From positions 28,234-92,233 of the forward strand of contig JAGATN010000003.1 in assembly GCA_017621225.1 (NCBI GenBank): a stretch of DNA of 64,000 nt. The letters run 5' to 3'. The notes beneath the pieces are model-generated. The model had not been told where the DNA came from. It made no database searches and saw only the letters and a list, made by a program, of their open reading frames with translations. The translations under genes were made by a program, and so were the position numbers. The DNA comes from Muribaculaceae bacterium (lineage in GTDB: Bacteria; Bacteroidota; Bacteroidia; Bacteroidales; Muribaculaceae). How positions within the stretch are numbered: position 1 is the stretch's first letter; every line of letters begins with the position of its first letter. This document shows positions 25,238-33,670 of this stretch, in pieces.

Positions 25238-26353
25238 TCAATGCAATTTAAGAGCGTCGAGATTGACCACCATTTCCACCTCGAAACGTTCATTGTCGAC
25301 TATGTGGATAGTGGCGTCATCGCCATACAGCAAGAATAATCTTCGCCGCAGATTGACGATGCCTATGCCGGAGCCCTTCTTGACGCCAAAGCTGTCGGCG
25401 TGATAGTTTGACGTCTTGCATCGCACCACATTGTCATTGGCCACTATCGAAATTTCTATCCCCTTGTCGGGCAGTCCTGTGTTGCCATATTTAAATGCAT
25501 TCTCTATCAGATTAACGAAAAGCAGCGGAGCTATGAGCGCATCTCCGCAGTTCCCGCAATCGAGCGTCACCGACAGCGGCATTCGGTCCGATAATCGGAG
25601 CCGCATCAGCCTGACGTAATTGTCAACGAAGTCAAGCTCCTGACGCACCGTCACCGTTTCGGGATTTTCATACAGGACATACCGCAACAGCTTGCTCAAC
25701 TCGTGCACGGCCCGTTTTGCGCTCTCCGAACTGATGTCGATCAACGCATATATGCTGTTAAGCGTGTTGAACAAGAAATGCGGGTTAATCTGACTTTTCA
25801 GATTTTGCAGCTCCTCATTTCGGCGCGATATGGCCAATTCATGCTGACGGCGCTCGAGCTTCAGCCATCGGTCACTAAGCTTCAGCGCCACGCTCAGCGA
25901 TATGGTGAGCACCATCATCACGAAATCGCGCAACACAAACGACGATGCCTTTATCAGCTCGAACCTATAACCGTGCAGAGACATCGGCTTATGAGGAGGC
26001 CCGTATCTGTCGGCAATGAAATACAGGAGAATCAGCATGGATATCACAATGACGACATTGATCACCAGAAACCGCACCACTCCCCTCTGACGCCCGAACG
26101 ACGAATCGATTACGTAGTAGTAATTTATGTAAAACACCACTATGTAGACCAACGCTTTGAGCCAGAACGCGAAGTTGGGGTCGACATATCTCGGTCGCGC
26201 CATGGAGAGCAACACTTCGGGGAGCACGAACATTATCGATATGCACAGCAGATGAACGAAAAAATGTATCAAACGCTGCTTTCGCTTTGCTTTGATGCCG
26301 CCCAATGCATCGAGCCCATCGGCGCCGTTTCCGTTGTTATCCTTGTCATTCAT
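25238..26353 (-). CDS. LytS/YpdA-type sensor histidine kinase
   Basis: 371 residues. Four hydrophobic helices in the first 160 residues, then the His_kinase dimerisation motif SQINPHFLFNTLNSI with phospho-acceptor His192, and an ATPase domain with NLIENAFKYG and GSGIGIVNLRRRL. This family (PF06580) pairs with LytTR regulators. Its start overlaps the stop of the upstream permease gene by eight bases. Signal unknown; coupling to the efflux genes suggests it senses the exported compound or envelope stress. Confidence 0.9.
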   Translation of the reverse strand: MNDKDNNGNGADGLDALGGIKAKRKQRLIHFFVHLLCISIMFVLPEVLLSMARPRYVDPNFAFWLKALVYIVVFYINYYYVIDSSFGRQRGVVRFLVINVVIVISMLILLYFIADRYGPPHKPMSLHGYRFELIKASSFVLRDFVMMVLTISLSVALKLSDRWLKLERRQHELAISRRNEELQNLKSQINPHFLFNTLNSIYALIDISSESAKRAVHELSKLLRYVLYENPETVTVRQELDFVDNYVRLMRLRLSDRMPLSVTLDCGNCGDALIAPLLFVNLIENAFKYGNTGLPDKGIEISIVANDNVVRCKTSNYHADSFGVKKGSGIGIVNLRRRLFLLYGDDATIHIVDNERFEVEMVVNLDALKLH

Positions 26354-27566
26354 ATCTTATGGCCTCAATCGGATCTAAATTAGCTGCTTTCTTGGCCGGA
26401 TACCAGCCGAAGAACACGCCGGTAACCGTACATACCACAAACGACAAAATTACCGAATAAATCTGAATAGACACCGGCCAATGGGCAATTAAATTGACGA
26501 GCCATGACGCAAGCGAACCCAATATCACGCCCAACACGCCTCCGGTGACGCTTATTATTATGGCTTCGATGAGAAATTGCGCAAGTATGTCGCGGCCTCG
26601 GGCCCCGATGCTCATTCGCAACCCTATCTCACGAGTGCGCTCCGTCACCGACACATACATGATGTTCATGATACCGATGCCACCCACCAACAGCGATATT
26701 CCGGCAATGCAGGCAAGCAATACGGTCATCATGTCCGACGTCGAATTCATCATTTCGCTCAGTTCCTGCTGCGAACGGATGGTAAAGTCATCATCTTCGC
26801 CATCCTTAAGCTTATGGTTAGTGCGCAACACTTCAGTTATCTCGTCGATGGCCCTGTCCGTCATGTCCTCGCTGAGAGCCGAGCAAAACAGGCTCTGTAT
26901 GTAGTCAATTGCCAATATGCGCTTCATGACGGTGGTGTAAGGCACCAACACCACGTCGTCCTGATCCTGCCCCATCGAGTTCGACCCCTTTGGCTCCAAC
27001 GTGCCTATCACCGTGAAGGGTATCTTGTTAAACCTTATGACCTTGCCTATCGGGCTGTCGCCATCGCCGAAAAGGTTGTCGACAACGGTTTTGCCCAAAA
27101 GACACACCTTTGCGGCCGACCGTATGTCCTGCTCCGTAAACATCTCGCCATCCTGCACCTTTACCTTTCGTATGTCAAGGTAATCGGGCGCGACGCCATA
27201 AATCGACGACGGATAATTATTGTTTCCGTTGATGAACTGACCGGCACTGTTGACACTCGGCGATATGGCATCGACATAGCTCGTCTGCGACTGCAAAGCC
27301 TCATAATCCTCCACGCGCAGAGTCTGCATGTCGTCCGAACTTTGGCGCACGCCCCCGCGCTGCATGTTGCCGGGATGTATCATTATCATATTCGATCCCA
27401 TTTCCGAGATTTGCGACTTGATGCTATCCTTCGAGCCTTGCCCTATGGCAAGCATAGTTATCACCGAAGCCACGCCTATTATTATGCCGAGCATCGTGAG
27501 AAAGCATCGCATTTTGTTATTGTTCAATGCTTTCAGAGCTATTTTCATTAAATTGGCTATATTCAT
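26346..27566 (-). CDS. MacB-type ABC transporter permease
   Basis: 406 residues: one N-terminal helix, a large periplasmic MacB_PCD domain (about 40-270), then three C-terminal helices forming an FtsX-like domain with MYVSVTERTREIGLRMSIGARGRDI. The closing YPAKKAANLDPIEAIRYE is diagnostic. In Bacteroidetes the ATPase and permease of MacB are usually separate proteins, as here. It works with the MacA-like adaptor and TolC to export substrate (macrolides, peptides or lipids) from the periplasm. Confidence 0.93.
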   Translation of the reverse strand: MNIANLMKIALKALNNNKMRCFLTMLGIIIGVASVITMLAIGQGSKDSIKSQISEMGSNMIMIHPGNMQRGGVRQSSDDMQTLRVEDYEALQSQTSYVDAISPSVNSAGQFINGNNNYPSSIYGVAPDYLDIRKVKVQDGEMFTEQDIRSAAKVCLLGKTVVDNLFGDGDSPIGKVIRFNKIPFTVIGTLEPKGSNSMGQDQDDVVLVPYTTVMKRILAIDYIQSLFCSALSEDMTDRAIDEITEVLRTNHKLKDGEDDDFTIRSQQELSEMMNSTSDMMTVLLACIAGISLLVGGIGIMNIMYVSVTERTREIGLRMSIGARGRDILAQFLIEAIIISVTGGVLGVILGSLASWLVNLIAHWPVSIQIYSVILSFVVCTVTGVFFGWYPAKKAANLDPIEAIRYE

Positions 27567-27581
27567 AATGCTATGTTATTA

Positions 27582-28322
27582 TCAATCCGGCACAGGGAGG
27601 GAGTCGTACATTTCTTTAGCCGACGCCGGATTGGGATTTAGCGTATCTGACACCACTTTGCCGTCGCGCAGCACTATGTTGCGCGACGAATATGCAGCCA
27701 AATCAGGATTGTGAGTGACGAATATTATGGTGCGCCCGCGCGCATACAATTGCTGAAACAGCACCAGAATGCTATACGAGGTTCGCGTGTCGAGATTTCC
27801 GGTTGCCTCGTCGGCCAATATGAGCACCGGATCATTCACCAGTGCCCGCGCTATGGCCACTCTCTGCTGCTGGCCGCCCGACATCTGATTGCTCTTGTGC
27901 ATCAGTCTGTCGCCCAGCTCCACGGCCTTTAACGCCGCAATGGCCTTTTCGCGACGCTCCGATGCATTTACCGATGAGTTGTACAGCAACGGCAGCTCCA
28001 CATTTTCAATTGCGGTGGTTTTAGGCAACAGATTGTAATTCTGAAACACGAATCCTATTTTACGGTTGCGAAACATGGCACGCGCGTTCTTGCTCATTTC
28101 GCGCACGCTCGTCCCATCGAGCACATACTCGCCCGACGTAGGAGTGTCGAGACAGCCCAGTATGTTGAGCAACGTCGATTTTCCCGACCCGGAAGTGCCC
28201 ATTATCGTCACGAATTCGCCCTCGTATATCGAAAACGAAACCCCGCGCAACGCTTTTACCCGTTCGCCGCCGACAATGAATTCACGACGCAAGTCGCTCA
28301 CCTTGATTATTTCTCGTTTCAT
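27582..28322 (-). CDS. MacB-type ABC transporter ATP-binding protein
   Basis: 246 residues from ATG 28322 ([11 protein letters not shown]); an ATG two codons earlier (28328) is equivalent. Walker A is [11 protein letters not shown], the signature [15 protein letters not shown], Walker [13 protein letters not shown] and the H-loop FVTHNPD. This is the MacB/LolD/FtsE-type lineage of ATPases coupled to FtsX-like permeases. It follows the adaptor gene by 40 bp and precedes the permease gene by 15 bp. Confidence 0.93.
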   Translation of the reverse strand: MKREIIKVSDLRREFIVGGERVKALRGVSFSIYEGEFVTIMGTSGSGKSTLLNILGCLDTPTSGEYVLDGTSVREMSKNARAMFRNRKIGFVFQNYNLLPKTTAIENVELPLLYNSSVNASERREKAIAALKAVELGDRLMHKSNQMSGGQQQRVAIARALVNDPVLILADEATGNLDTRTSYSILVLFQQLYARGRTIIFVTHNPDLAAYSSRNIVLRDGKVVSDTLNPNPASAKEMYDSLPVPD

Positions 28323-28362
28323 TTGCATGATTTTCTTACTACGACAATCGATCAGCGCCTCA

Positions 28363-29550
28363 TCACTTTTTCTTCTTTCCGGGAGGTCCGGGAGCGAAAG
28401 GACTCCGTTCGGCCGACGACGCATCGCCCGGCGACGGCATGTCGCTCGAATAGCCCAAAGCCACTTCGTCGGCCGGATTCAAGCCCGACAATATGGCCAC
28501 GCTCGTGCCATTAGTCACACCAACGGTCACGTCGGCGGGATAGAGCTTATTGTCGCGAACCACCCACACGCGGCGGCGGTTGTCGTCGTTATTAATCGGC
28601 GACATGTCAACACCGTCGGCCATTAAAGGCAGATTTTTGGCTTCGGGATAATCATGAGGCGTGAATTTCAGAGCCTTCACCGGCAACGTGGTGACATCTT
28701 TTTCGTTCATCACGTCAATTATCAGGTTGGCGGTAAGTCCGGGTATCAGCTTCATGTCGGGGTTAGGCGCATCTACCACCACTTCATACGTCACCACGTT
28801 GCTCTCCGTCGTGGGGTTGAGGCGCACCTGCGTCACCGTGCCGTGAAATTTATCATCGGGATACGCGTCGACCGTAAACGATACCGACTGCCCCACTTTT
28901 ACCTGGCCTATGTCGGCTTCGTCGACATCGCCCACCACCTGCATATTCTCCAGATCGGCTATCACATACAGGTTTGCCACGTTCATATTCGACACCACCG
29001 TCTGTCCCACTTCAACCTCGCGCGATATCACTATGCCGTCGATGGGCGAATATATCTCGGCATAATTCAGGTTTTTGGCAGCCCTTACCCTGTCGGCCTT
29101 CGATTTTTCGTATGCATTTTTCGACACCATATAATCCTTGCGCGACGTTTCGAACTCATAATCGCTTATGAGTTGCTTGGCATGTAGCTGCTCGTCGCGT
29201 TCGTAATTTTTCTTATTGTACTCATACGTGGCGCGCGCCGACTCCATCGACGCATTAGCGCTTTTAAGCTCGCTGTCGAGCAACGTCTTTTCTATTTCGG
29301 CTATCAGCTGCCCCTTGGTAACGTGCGAGTTATAGTCGACATACAGCTCCGATATGATACCGGTCACCTGAGTGCCCACATCGACTTGCGTTTTTGATTC
29401 AACCGTACCCGTAGCCGTCACCGACTGGCTTATATCACCCTTTTGCGGATGCACCGTCTGCAACGATATGCGGCTCTCATCCTTGCAGCCCGACATAGCC
29501 AACGCAAATGAAACCACGATAGCCGTAAGCAGATAATCAATCTTCTTCAT
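28363..29550 (-). CDS. MacA-like periplasmic adaptor lipoprotein (HlyD/RND MFP family)
   Basis: 395 residues with lipobox MSGC (Cys22), so anchored in a membrane. It has a biotinyl-lipoyl half domain (GTVESKTQVDVGTQVTG), an alpha-helical hairpin at about 95-155 with LHAKQLISDYEFETSRKDY, the second lipoyl half (IYSPIDGIVISREVEVGQTV) and a beta-barrel domain. A C-terminal tail is Pro/Lys-rich (PGPPGKKKK). It links the MacB permease to the TolC channel. Confidence 0.92.
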   Translation of the reverse strand: MKKIDYLLTAIVVSFALAMSGCKDESRISLQTVHPQKGDISQSVTATGTVESKTQVDVGTQVTGIISELYVDYNSHVTKGQLIAEIEKTLLDSELKSANASMESARATYEYNKKNYERDEQLHAKQLISDYEFETSRKDYMVSKNAYEKSKADRVRAAKNLNYAEIYSPIDGIVISREVEVGQTVVSNMNVANLYVIADLENMQVVGDVDEADIGQVKVGQSVSFTVDAYPDDKFHGTVTQVRLNPTTESNVVTYEVVVDAPNPDMKLIPGLTANLIIDVMNEKDVTTLPVKALKFTPHDYPEAKNLPLMADGVDMSPINNDDNRRRVWVVRDNKLYPADVTVGVTNGTSVAILSGLNPADEVALGYSSDMPSPGDASSAERSPFAPGPPGKKKK

Positions 29551-29560
29551 ATCATCATTT

Positions 29561-29573
29561 TTAGAGGTTGTTT
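29561..29573 (-). repeat. Dispersed 13-bp motif, copy 2
   Basis: TTAGAGGTTGTTT on the plus strand, i.e. AAACAACCTCTAA on the minus strand, in the 36-bp gap between the TolC-like and MacA-like genes. Confidence 0.6.
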
Positions 29574-29586
29574 AACATTCAGTAAT

Positions 29587-30882
29587 TCACGGCATGTCAA
29601 CCGTATTCGTGCGCAAGAATTCAAGCTGCTTCTTGCCAAGCATGGCCATATATTTTGCCTGAAGCAACTCGCGGCGCGCCTTCGTAAGATTATTATGGGC
29701 GGTAAGCAACTCCACCGGTTCCACCCTTCCCAGCTCGAACCTGGCACTGACCAGTTCGTCGCTCAACCGAGCCGACTCCACCTGAGCAACGCCCGCTTCG
29801 TAACGCGACTGGGCCGACAATATGTCGACATACACCGACTCTACGGCCTGCGACAACTCGTTTTCGCGCGACTGCACGTCGAGCGACGCATTCAGCTGCT
29901 GTATCTTAGCCTGCGCAACGGCCACCTTGGTGCGCCGCTGATTCAATATCGGCACGTTGACGGTCAGGCCCACGTTTTCATTAAACGAGCGCTTAAGCTG
30001 AGAGCCTACGCCACCTCCGAGCGACGAATAGCTCGTGCCTACGCCCGCGTTCAAGCTCAGCGAAGGCAGCCCCGACGCTTTGGCTATTTTTTCATCGTAA
30101 GCCGATGCCTCAAGCTGCAATTTATCGGCATGCAGCAGGTCGTCGACCGTCAAAGCCAACTCATAGCTTTCGTTTTTGTCAGGCAGGGGCATCAGCACAT
30201 CTTCGCTCGACCATTCCACCTCCTTGAGCGCCAAATCGTCGTCAAGCTTCAGTTCAAGCAATCGCTTCAGCTCCATCCGTTGGGTGTTGTACGCGGCCTC
30301 GGCGCTTACCACGCCATACCGATCCTGCTCGGCCAATGCCGCCAGCTGTGCATAATCGACCTTCGACATGGTTCCGCCTTCCATCAGCTGCCGGGCACGT
30401 TTGGCCTGCGCCGCGCTCACCTCGGCCGCTTCACGGCTAATGTCGATCGACTCCTTGGCATACAGAATGTTGACATACAGATTCAAAATATTCTGTTCGA
30501 GGGTGTTCATCAGACTATTCTCGCTGAAGGCATCTATTTTAGTCTGTAACTCCTTGCGGCGTATGGTGTTGCTCCGTTCACCGCCATTCCATATGGTCCA
30601 TCCGGCATTAAGCCCCACGTTAGCGGCATACGACGTATTGTCGTCATCCGATTTCCACGGCGCATTCGTAAGCCCGTGCGTAGTCGACGCACTCAGCGTA
30701 GGCTCATATTGGGCTTTAGCCTCCTCAAGAGCCAACCGACTGTTCTCGACGGCAAGACGCGACTGCTGCAATGAGATGTTATGCTTGCGCGCATACTCCA
30801 CGCAATCGCCATAACTCCACTTCTGCTGCGCATGACCCGTCAGGAAAACAGTTATCATAAAAAACAATGCAGTAGATTTCAT
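29587..30882 (-). CDS. TolC family outer-membrane efflux protein
   Basis: 431 residues with a signal peptide ending near LTGHAQQ. Two OEP repeats are visible, each with long Ala/Glu/Leu-rich helices (SLQQSRLAVENSRLALEEAK and SQAVESVYVDILSAQSRY), and the NVPILNQRRTKVAVAQAKI segment typical of TolC barrels. It is the first gene of an operon that continues with the adaptor, ATPase, permease, sensor kinase and response regulator, giving a complete tripartite MacAB-TolC-type pump with dedicated two-component control. Confidence 0.92.
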   Translation of the reverse strand: MKSTALFFMITVFLTGHAQQKWSYGDCVEYARKHNISLQQSRLAVENSRLALEEAKAQYEPTLSASTTHGLTNAPWKSDDDNTSYAANVGLNAGWTIWNGGERSNTIRRKELQTKIDAFSENSLMNTLEQNILNLYVNILYAKESIDISREAAEVSAAQAKRARQLMEGGTMSKVDYAQLAALAEQDRYGVVSAEAAYNTQRMELKRLLELKLDDDLALKEVEWSSEDVLMPLPDKNESYELALTVDDLLHADKLQLEASAYDEKIAKASGLPSLSLNAGVGTSYSSLGGGVGSQLKRSFNENVGLTVNVPILNQRRTKVAVAQAKIQQLNASLDVQSRENELSQAVESVYVDILSAQSRYEAGVAQVESARLSDELVSARFELGRVEPVELLTAHNNLTKARRELLQAKYMAMLGKKQLEFLRTNTVDMP

Positions 30883-30911
30883 TTCAAATTAATTTTCAGA
30901 TATTTGCGTCG

Positions 30912-30942
30912 CAAAAGTACCTTTGCCCGACTCCCGTGGCAA
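30912..30942 (-). promoter_or_regulatory. Promoter of the efflux/two-component operon
   Basis: Minus strand TTG at 30940-30942, 20 bp spacer, TACTTTTG at 30912-30919; the transcript would start near 30905, 23 bases before the ATG. Confidence 0.7.
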
Positions 30943-31190
30943 ATTTTTTAGATGATTTCACGAACATCACAACCCAAAACCACTTCAATTTTTGATTAAT
31001 CGTACTTTTACGTCAGCTACGGCAAATAAATCACAATCGAAGTTAACGTAGCTTAAATTTATAAGCAAAAGCGGGCCGCCGGACCGCATCATGCAATTCA
31101 AAACCATAAATATTTATGGCATAATTTTAACTAATTTATAATTAAAATCATAAAAAGCGGAATGAATGTTAACAAACTTTACCTTACATT

Positions 31191-31220
31191 TTGCGAAACG
31201 AAAAATAATGCATACCTTTG
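31191..31220 (+). promoter_or_regulatory. Promoter of a structured RNA candidate
   Basis: TTG at 31191-31193, 19 bp spacer, TACCTTTG at 31213-31220. Confidence 0.7.
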
Positions 31221-31226
31221 CATCAA

Positions 31227-31474
31227 ATACACCGGTTGCATAAATTCTTGGACTGATTCAAAATTTTACGCATAATATATTTGGACTAAGGACTAAGGCA
31301 ACAGATATGACGTGATTGTCGTGAGACACCCATTGATTTTCATGGTGTAATGTAAGTATGATATAATCTCTACACTAAAGTTTGCTGTAAGACAACAACT
31401 TTTTAGAATCACAAATGCCTTTTGGCTTTAGTCCTGTTGCTCCCTGTTTGAAGGGGGCAGCGGACAATTTTTTT
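31227..31474 (+). ncRNA. Candidate structured non-coding RNA, about 250 nt
   Basis: A full promoter is followed by about 250 bases without a credible ORF, ending in a GC-rich hairpin and T7. Internal pairings visible by eye: ACACCCAT/ATGGTGT, ACTAAAG (about 31372) with CTTTAGT (about 31427), and GGCAACAG with CTGTTGCT. The CTGTTGC segment is shared between the last pairing and the terminator stem, and GGACTAAGGACTAAGG near 31281 can also pair with CTTTAGTCC. The downstream transporter gene has its own -7 box, so this looks like an independent RNA. It could be 6S RNA or a Bacteroidales-specific family; not resolved. Confidence 0.6.
31434..31474 (+). terminator. Intrinsic terminator of the structured RNA candidate
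   Basis: CTGTTGCTCCC (31434-31444) pairs with GGGGGCAGCGG (31453-31463), including G-U pairs, then ACAA and T7. Confidence 0.7.
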
Positions 31475-31500
31475 ATAACCCCGTTTTGAATATGTTTTTG

Positions 31501-31508
31501 TAATTTTG
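31501..31508 (+). promoter_or_regulatory. -7 box for the BASS transporter gene
   Basis: TAATTTTG, 35 bases before the ATG at 31543; no well-spaced -33 TTG. Confidence 0.5.
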
Positions 31509-31542
31509 CACTGCGAAAAAGAAACATCATTCGTTCTGATTT

Positions 31543-32457
31543 ATGACAAAATCAAATTTCCGTACACAGATCAAGCCCTGGATATTGCCAATTGCCATGC
31601 TATTTGGGATGTTATTCCACAATTTCATGGACAAGGTGGAGTTTATGGCACCGTATCTTATTTTCATAATGCTGTTCATAACGTTTTGTCGTATCAACCC
31701 CAACGAACTGCGAGTCTCCAACCTGTCGCTTTCACTGATATCCATACAGCTGTTCGGCGCGCTGGCCCTGTTTTTCGCCATATCGCCGTTGAGCGTCGAC
31801 GTAGCCCAAGGCACTTTCATATGCATATTTTGTCCAACCGCCACCGCCGCCCCGGTCATAACGGGAATGCTCGGAGGCAGCGTACCGCGACTGGCCACAT
31901 TTTCACTCATAAGCAACATAATGGTGGCCATAACGGCACCGTTCCTATTCTCACTGATAGGGAGCACCGACATGCCCATAGCCACGTCGATAGCCACCAT
32001 AGCCATGAAGGTGATGCCGCTGATACTCGTCCCGCTGATAACCGCACTCGCGCTCCGACGCATTGCGCCAAAAGTCCATGCGGCCGTGGCCACGCGGCAA
32101 TCGCTGTCGTTCTACATATGGGCCCTGTCGCTATTCATCGTGGTGGGCCGAGCCGTAAGCTTCGTGATGAACGAGCCGTGGGAAAAGGTTCCCGAAATGA
32201 TAGTGATAGCGCTATGCTCGCTTGTGGCCTGCTGCCTGCAGTTCTATTACGGACGACGCATAGGCCGTGCCTGCGGCGACAAGATAGCCGGCGCTCAGGG
32301 GCTCGGGCAAAAAAACACCGTACTTGCCATATGGATGGCGCTAACCTATCTCAACCCCATATCGTCGATCGGGCCGGCCGCCTACGTGGCGTGGCAAAAC
32401 ACCATAAACTCCATACAGCTCTATTTGCATCAAAAAAAGGAGATAAAAACATATTAA
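31543..32457 (+). CDS. BASS family transporter (bile acid:sodium symporter-like)
   Basis: 304 residues with about ten hydrophobic helices in an inverted repeat. IFCPTATAAPVITGMLGG is the first-half conserved crossing region; LWALTYLNP-like (IWMALTYLNPISSIGPAAYVAWQNTINS) ends the second half. BASS proteins move organic anions such as bile acids, pantothenate or keto acids with Na+. The family is broad and the substrate cannot be told from sequence alone. It is followed 63 bp later by a Crp/Fnr regulator in the same direction. Confidence 0.82.
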   Translation: MTKSNFRTQIKPWILPIAMLFGMLFHNFMDKVEFMAPYLIFIMLFITFCRINPNELRVSNLSLSLISIQLFGALALFFAISPLSVDVAQGTFICIFCPTATAAPVITGMLGGSVPRLATFSLISNIMVAITAPFLFSLIGSTDMPIATSIATIAMKVMPLILVPLITALALRRIAPKVHAAVATRQSLSFYIWALSLFIVVGRAVSFVMNEPWEKVPEMIVIALCSLVACCLQFYYGRRIGRACGDKIAGAQGLGQKNTVLAIWMALTYLNPISSIGPAAYVAWQNTINSIQLYLHQKKEIKTY

Positions 32458-32520
32458 CTTAATTTTAAATCAAACCATATTCACGCATAATTCGTTAGTA
32501 AATATAAATATACCATAACA

Positions 32521-33207
32521 ATGGACAGCATGTACGAAATATTAATGGAATTGCCGCTATTCAAGGGCGTGAGCTTCGACCGAATATCAGAAATAGTCGG
32601 AAGCGCAAAATTCCACTTTCTAAAATACCTCTCGGGCGAACAGATCATAACGGCAGGCGAACCCTGCACCCACATAAAATTCATAATTTCAGGTTCGGCC
32701 AGAGCTTCGATAACCAACGCCGACGGCCGATTTCGCGTATCGCAGACATTAACGGCCCCCGACGTCATAGCCCCCGACTATCTGTTCGGCAAAGCCACCA
32801 AATATCCCTGCTCGGTAATTGCGCGCACCGACACCGGAATACTACAAATATCGAAACAGGATTACGTAAGCATCCTCAACTCCGACCACATATTTCTGTT
32901 CAACTTCCTGAACACGCTGTCGATGAACGCGCAGAAAGCCATCGACGGAATATTGGCCGTGACCACCGGATCGCTCGAAGAACGAATAGCATTCTGGATC
33001 ATAGCACTTACCCAGCGCGGCGGCAGCGAAATCACGCTCTCGTGCAAGCAACGTGACCTTTACGCACTGTTTGGCGTTCAGCGCACGTCGTTCCTGTCTA
33101 CGCTCGAAAACATGCGCACGCGCGGACTCATGGAATATGACCAAAACGAAATACGAGTAAACTCCCGACGCGAACTGCTCGACATACTATCGTCGACAGC
33201 CGAATAG
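32521..33207 (+). CDS. Crp/Fnr family transcriptional regulator
   Basis: 228 residues. The cyclic-nucleotide-binding-like barrel covers about residues 10-120 (GVSFDRISEIVGSAK, GEQIITAGEPCTHIKFIISGSARASI), a long dimerisation helix follows, and the C-terminal winged helix reads CKQRDLYALFGVQRTSFLSTLENMRTRGLM. No cysteine cluster for an Fe-S centre is present, so it is not an Fnr-type oxygen sensor. Probably co-transcribed with the BASS transporter and may control it. A long hairpin lies just after the stop. Confidence 0.9.
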   Translation: MDSMYEILMELPLFKGVSFDRISEIVGSAKFHFLKYLSGEQIITAGEPCTHIKFIISGSARASITNADGRFRVSQTLTAPDVIAPDYLFGKATKYPCSVIARTDTGILQISKQDYVSILNSDHIFLFNFLNTLSMNAQKAIDGILAVTTGSLEERIAFWIIALTQRGGSEITLSCKQRDLYALFGVQRTSFLSTLENMRTRGLMEYDQNEIRVNSRRELLDILSSTAE

Positions 33208-33224
33208 CGCCAAAGGAAACGTCC

Positions 33225-33378
33225 ATAAAAGGAATAAGCCGCTCTAACCCAGAGCAGCTTATTCCTTTGCCGTTATTAAACGGCTTCCAAACCTAACATA
33301 AAACACATTACTATTATGCACTTCTTACTTTAAGATTTATGGACCACGCTCACGCGCTTCCAATATTATCATTAATCG
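33225..33378 (-). ncRNA. Candidate minus-strand small RNA
   Basis: A consensus minus-strand promoter (33385-33415) drives leftward transcription into a stretch with no minus-strand gene. Within about 150 bases there is a small hairpin GCCGTT-TAAT-AACGGC and then the long hairpin at 33228-33268 followed by TTTTATGG. A 10-codon ORF (MCFMLGLEAV) precedes the first hairpin and could be a leader-type peptide or chance. No downstream gene in this direction for 2.3 kb. Confidence 0.5.
33228..33268. terminator. Long hairpin after the Crp/Fnr gene, probably bidirectional terminator
   Basis: AAAGGAATAAGCCGCTCT pairs with AGAGCAGCTTATTCCTTT with one C-A mismatch, 5-base loop. Neither side has a long T tract, but AAAA/TTTT flanks exist. 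Confidence 0.6.
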
Positions 33379-33384
33379 GGATTG

Positions 33385-33415
33385 CAAAAGTAAAATCGCA
33401 TCACAGTTTTTGCAA
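33385..33415 (-). promoter_or_regulatory. Promoter of the minus-strand RNA candidate
   Basis: Minus strand TTG at 33413-33415, 20 bp spacer, TACTTTTG at 33385-33392. Confidence 0.65.
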
Positions 33416-33618
33416 CAGCATTTAGACGAAATATGGCAAAATATAGTTGTGCGAAAAAATATTTAATTAAAAATCAATCCGTTGCAAACCAATAAATATA
33501 GTGCTAAACGCTTGCCATATAGACAAAATGACGGTTCAATTTTGATTCAAACGAGTCTCAACCCCATGTCAATATAAATATTTGTGAATAAAACCGATGA
33601 AAATCAGCAAAAATCCGT

Positions 33619-33626
33619 ATCTTTGC
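33619..33626 (+). promoter_or_regulatory. -7 box for the DUF6377 gene
   Basis: TATCTTTG, 45 bases before the GTG start at 33671. Confidence 0.5.
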
Positions 33627-33670
33627 ATAGTTAGCATGTTACCTCTCTACACATTACAATATTTTTAGCC

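Noticed and set aside
25205-25241. TTG start for the LytTR regulator overlapping the kinase stop
   Set aside because: An ATG at 25205 directly precedes the receiver-domain first strand; the TTG cannot be excluded but is less likely.
30950-31185. Possible gene upstream of the structured RNA
   Set aside because: AT-rich with stops in all frames; nothing supportable seen.
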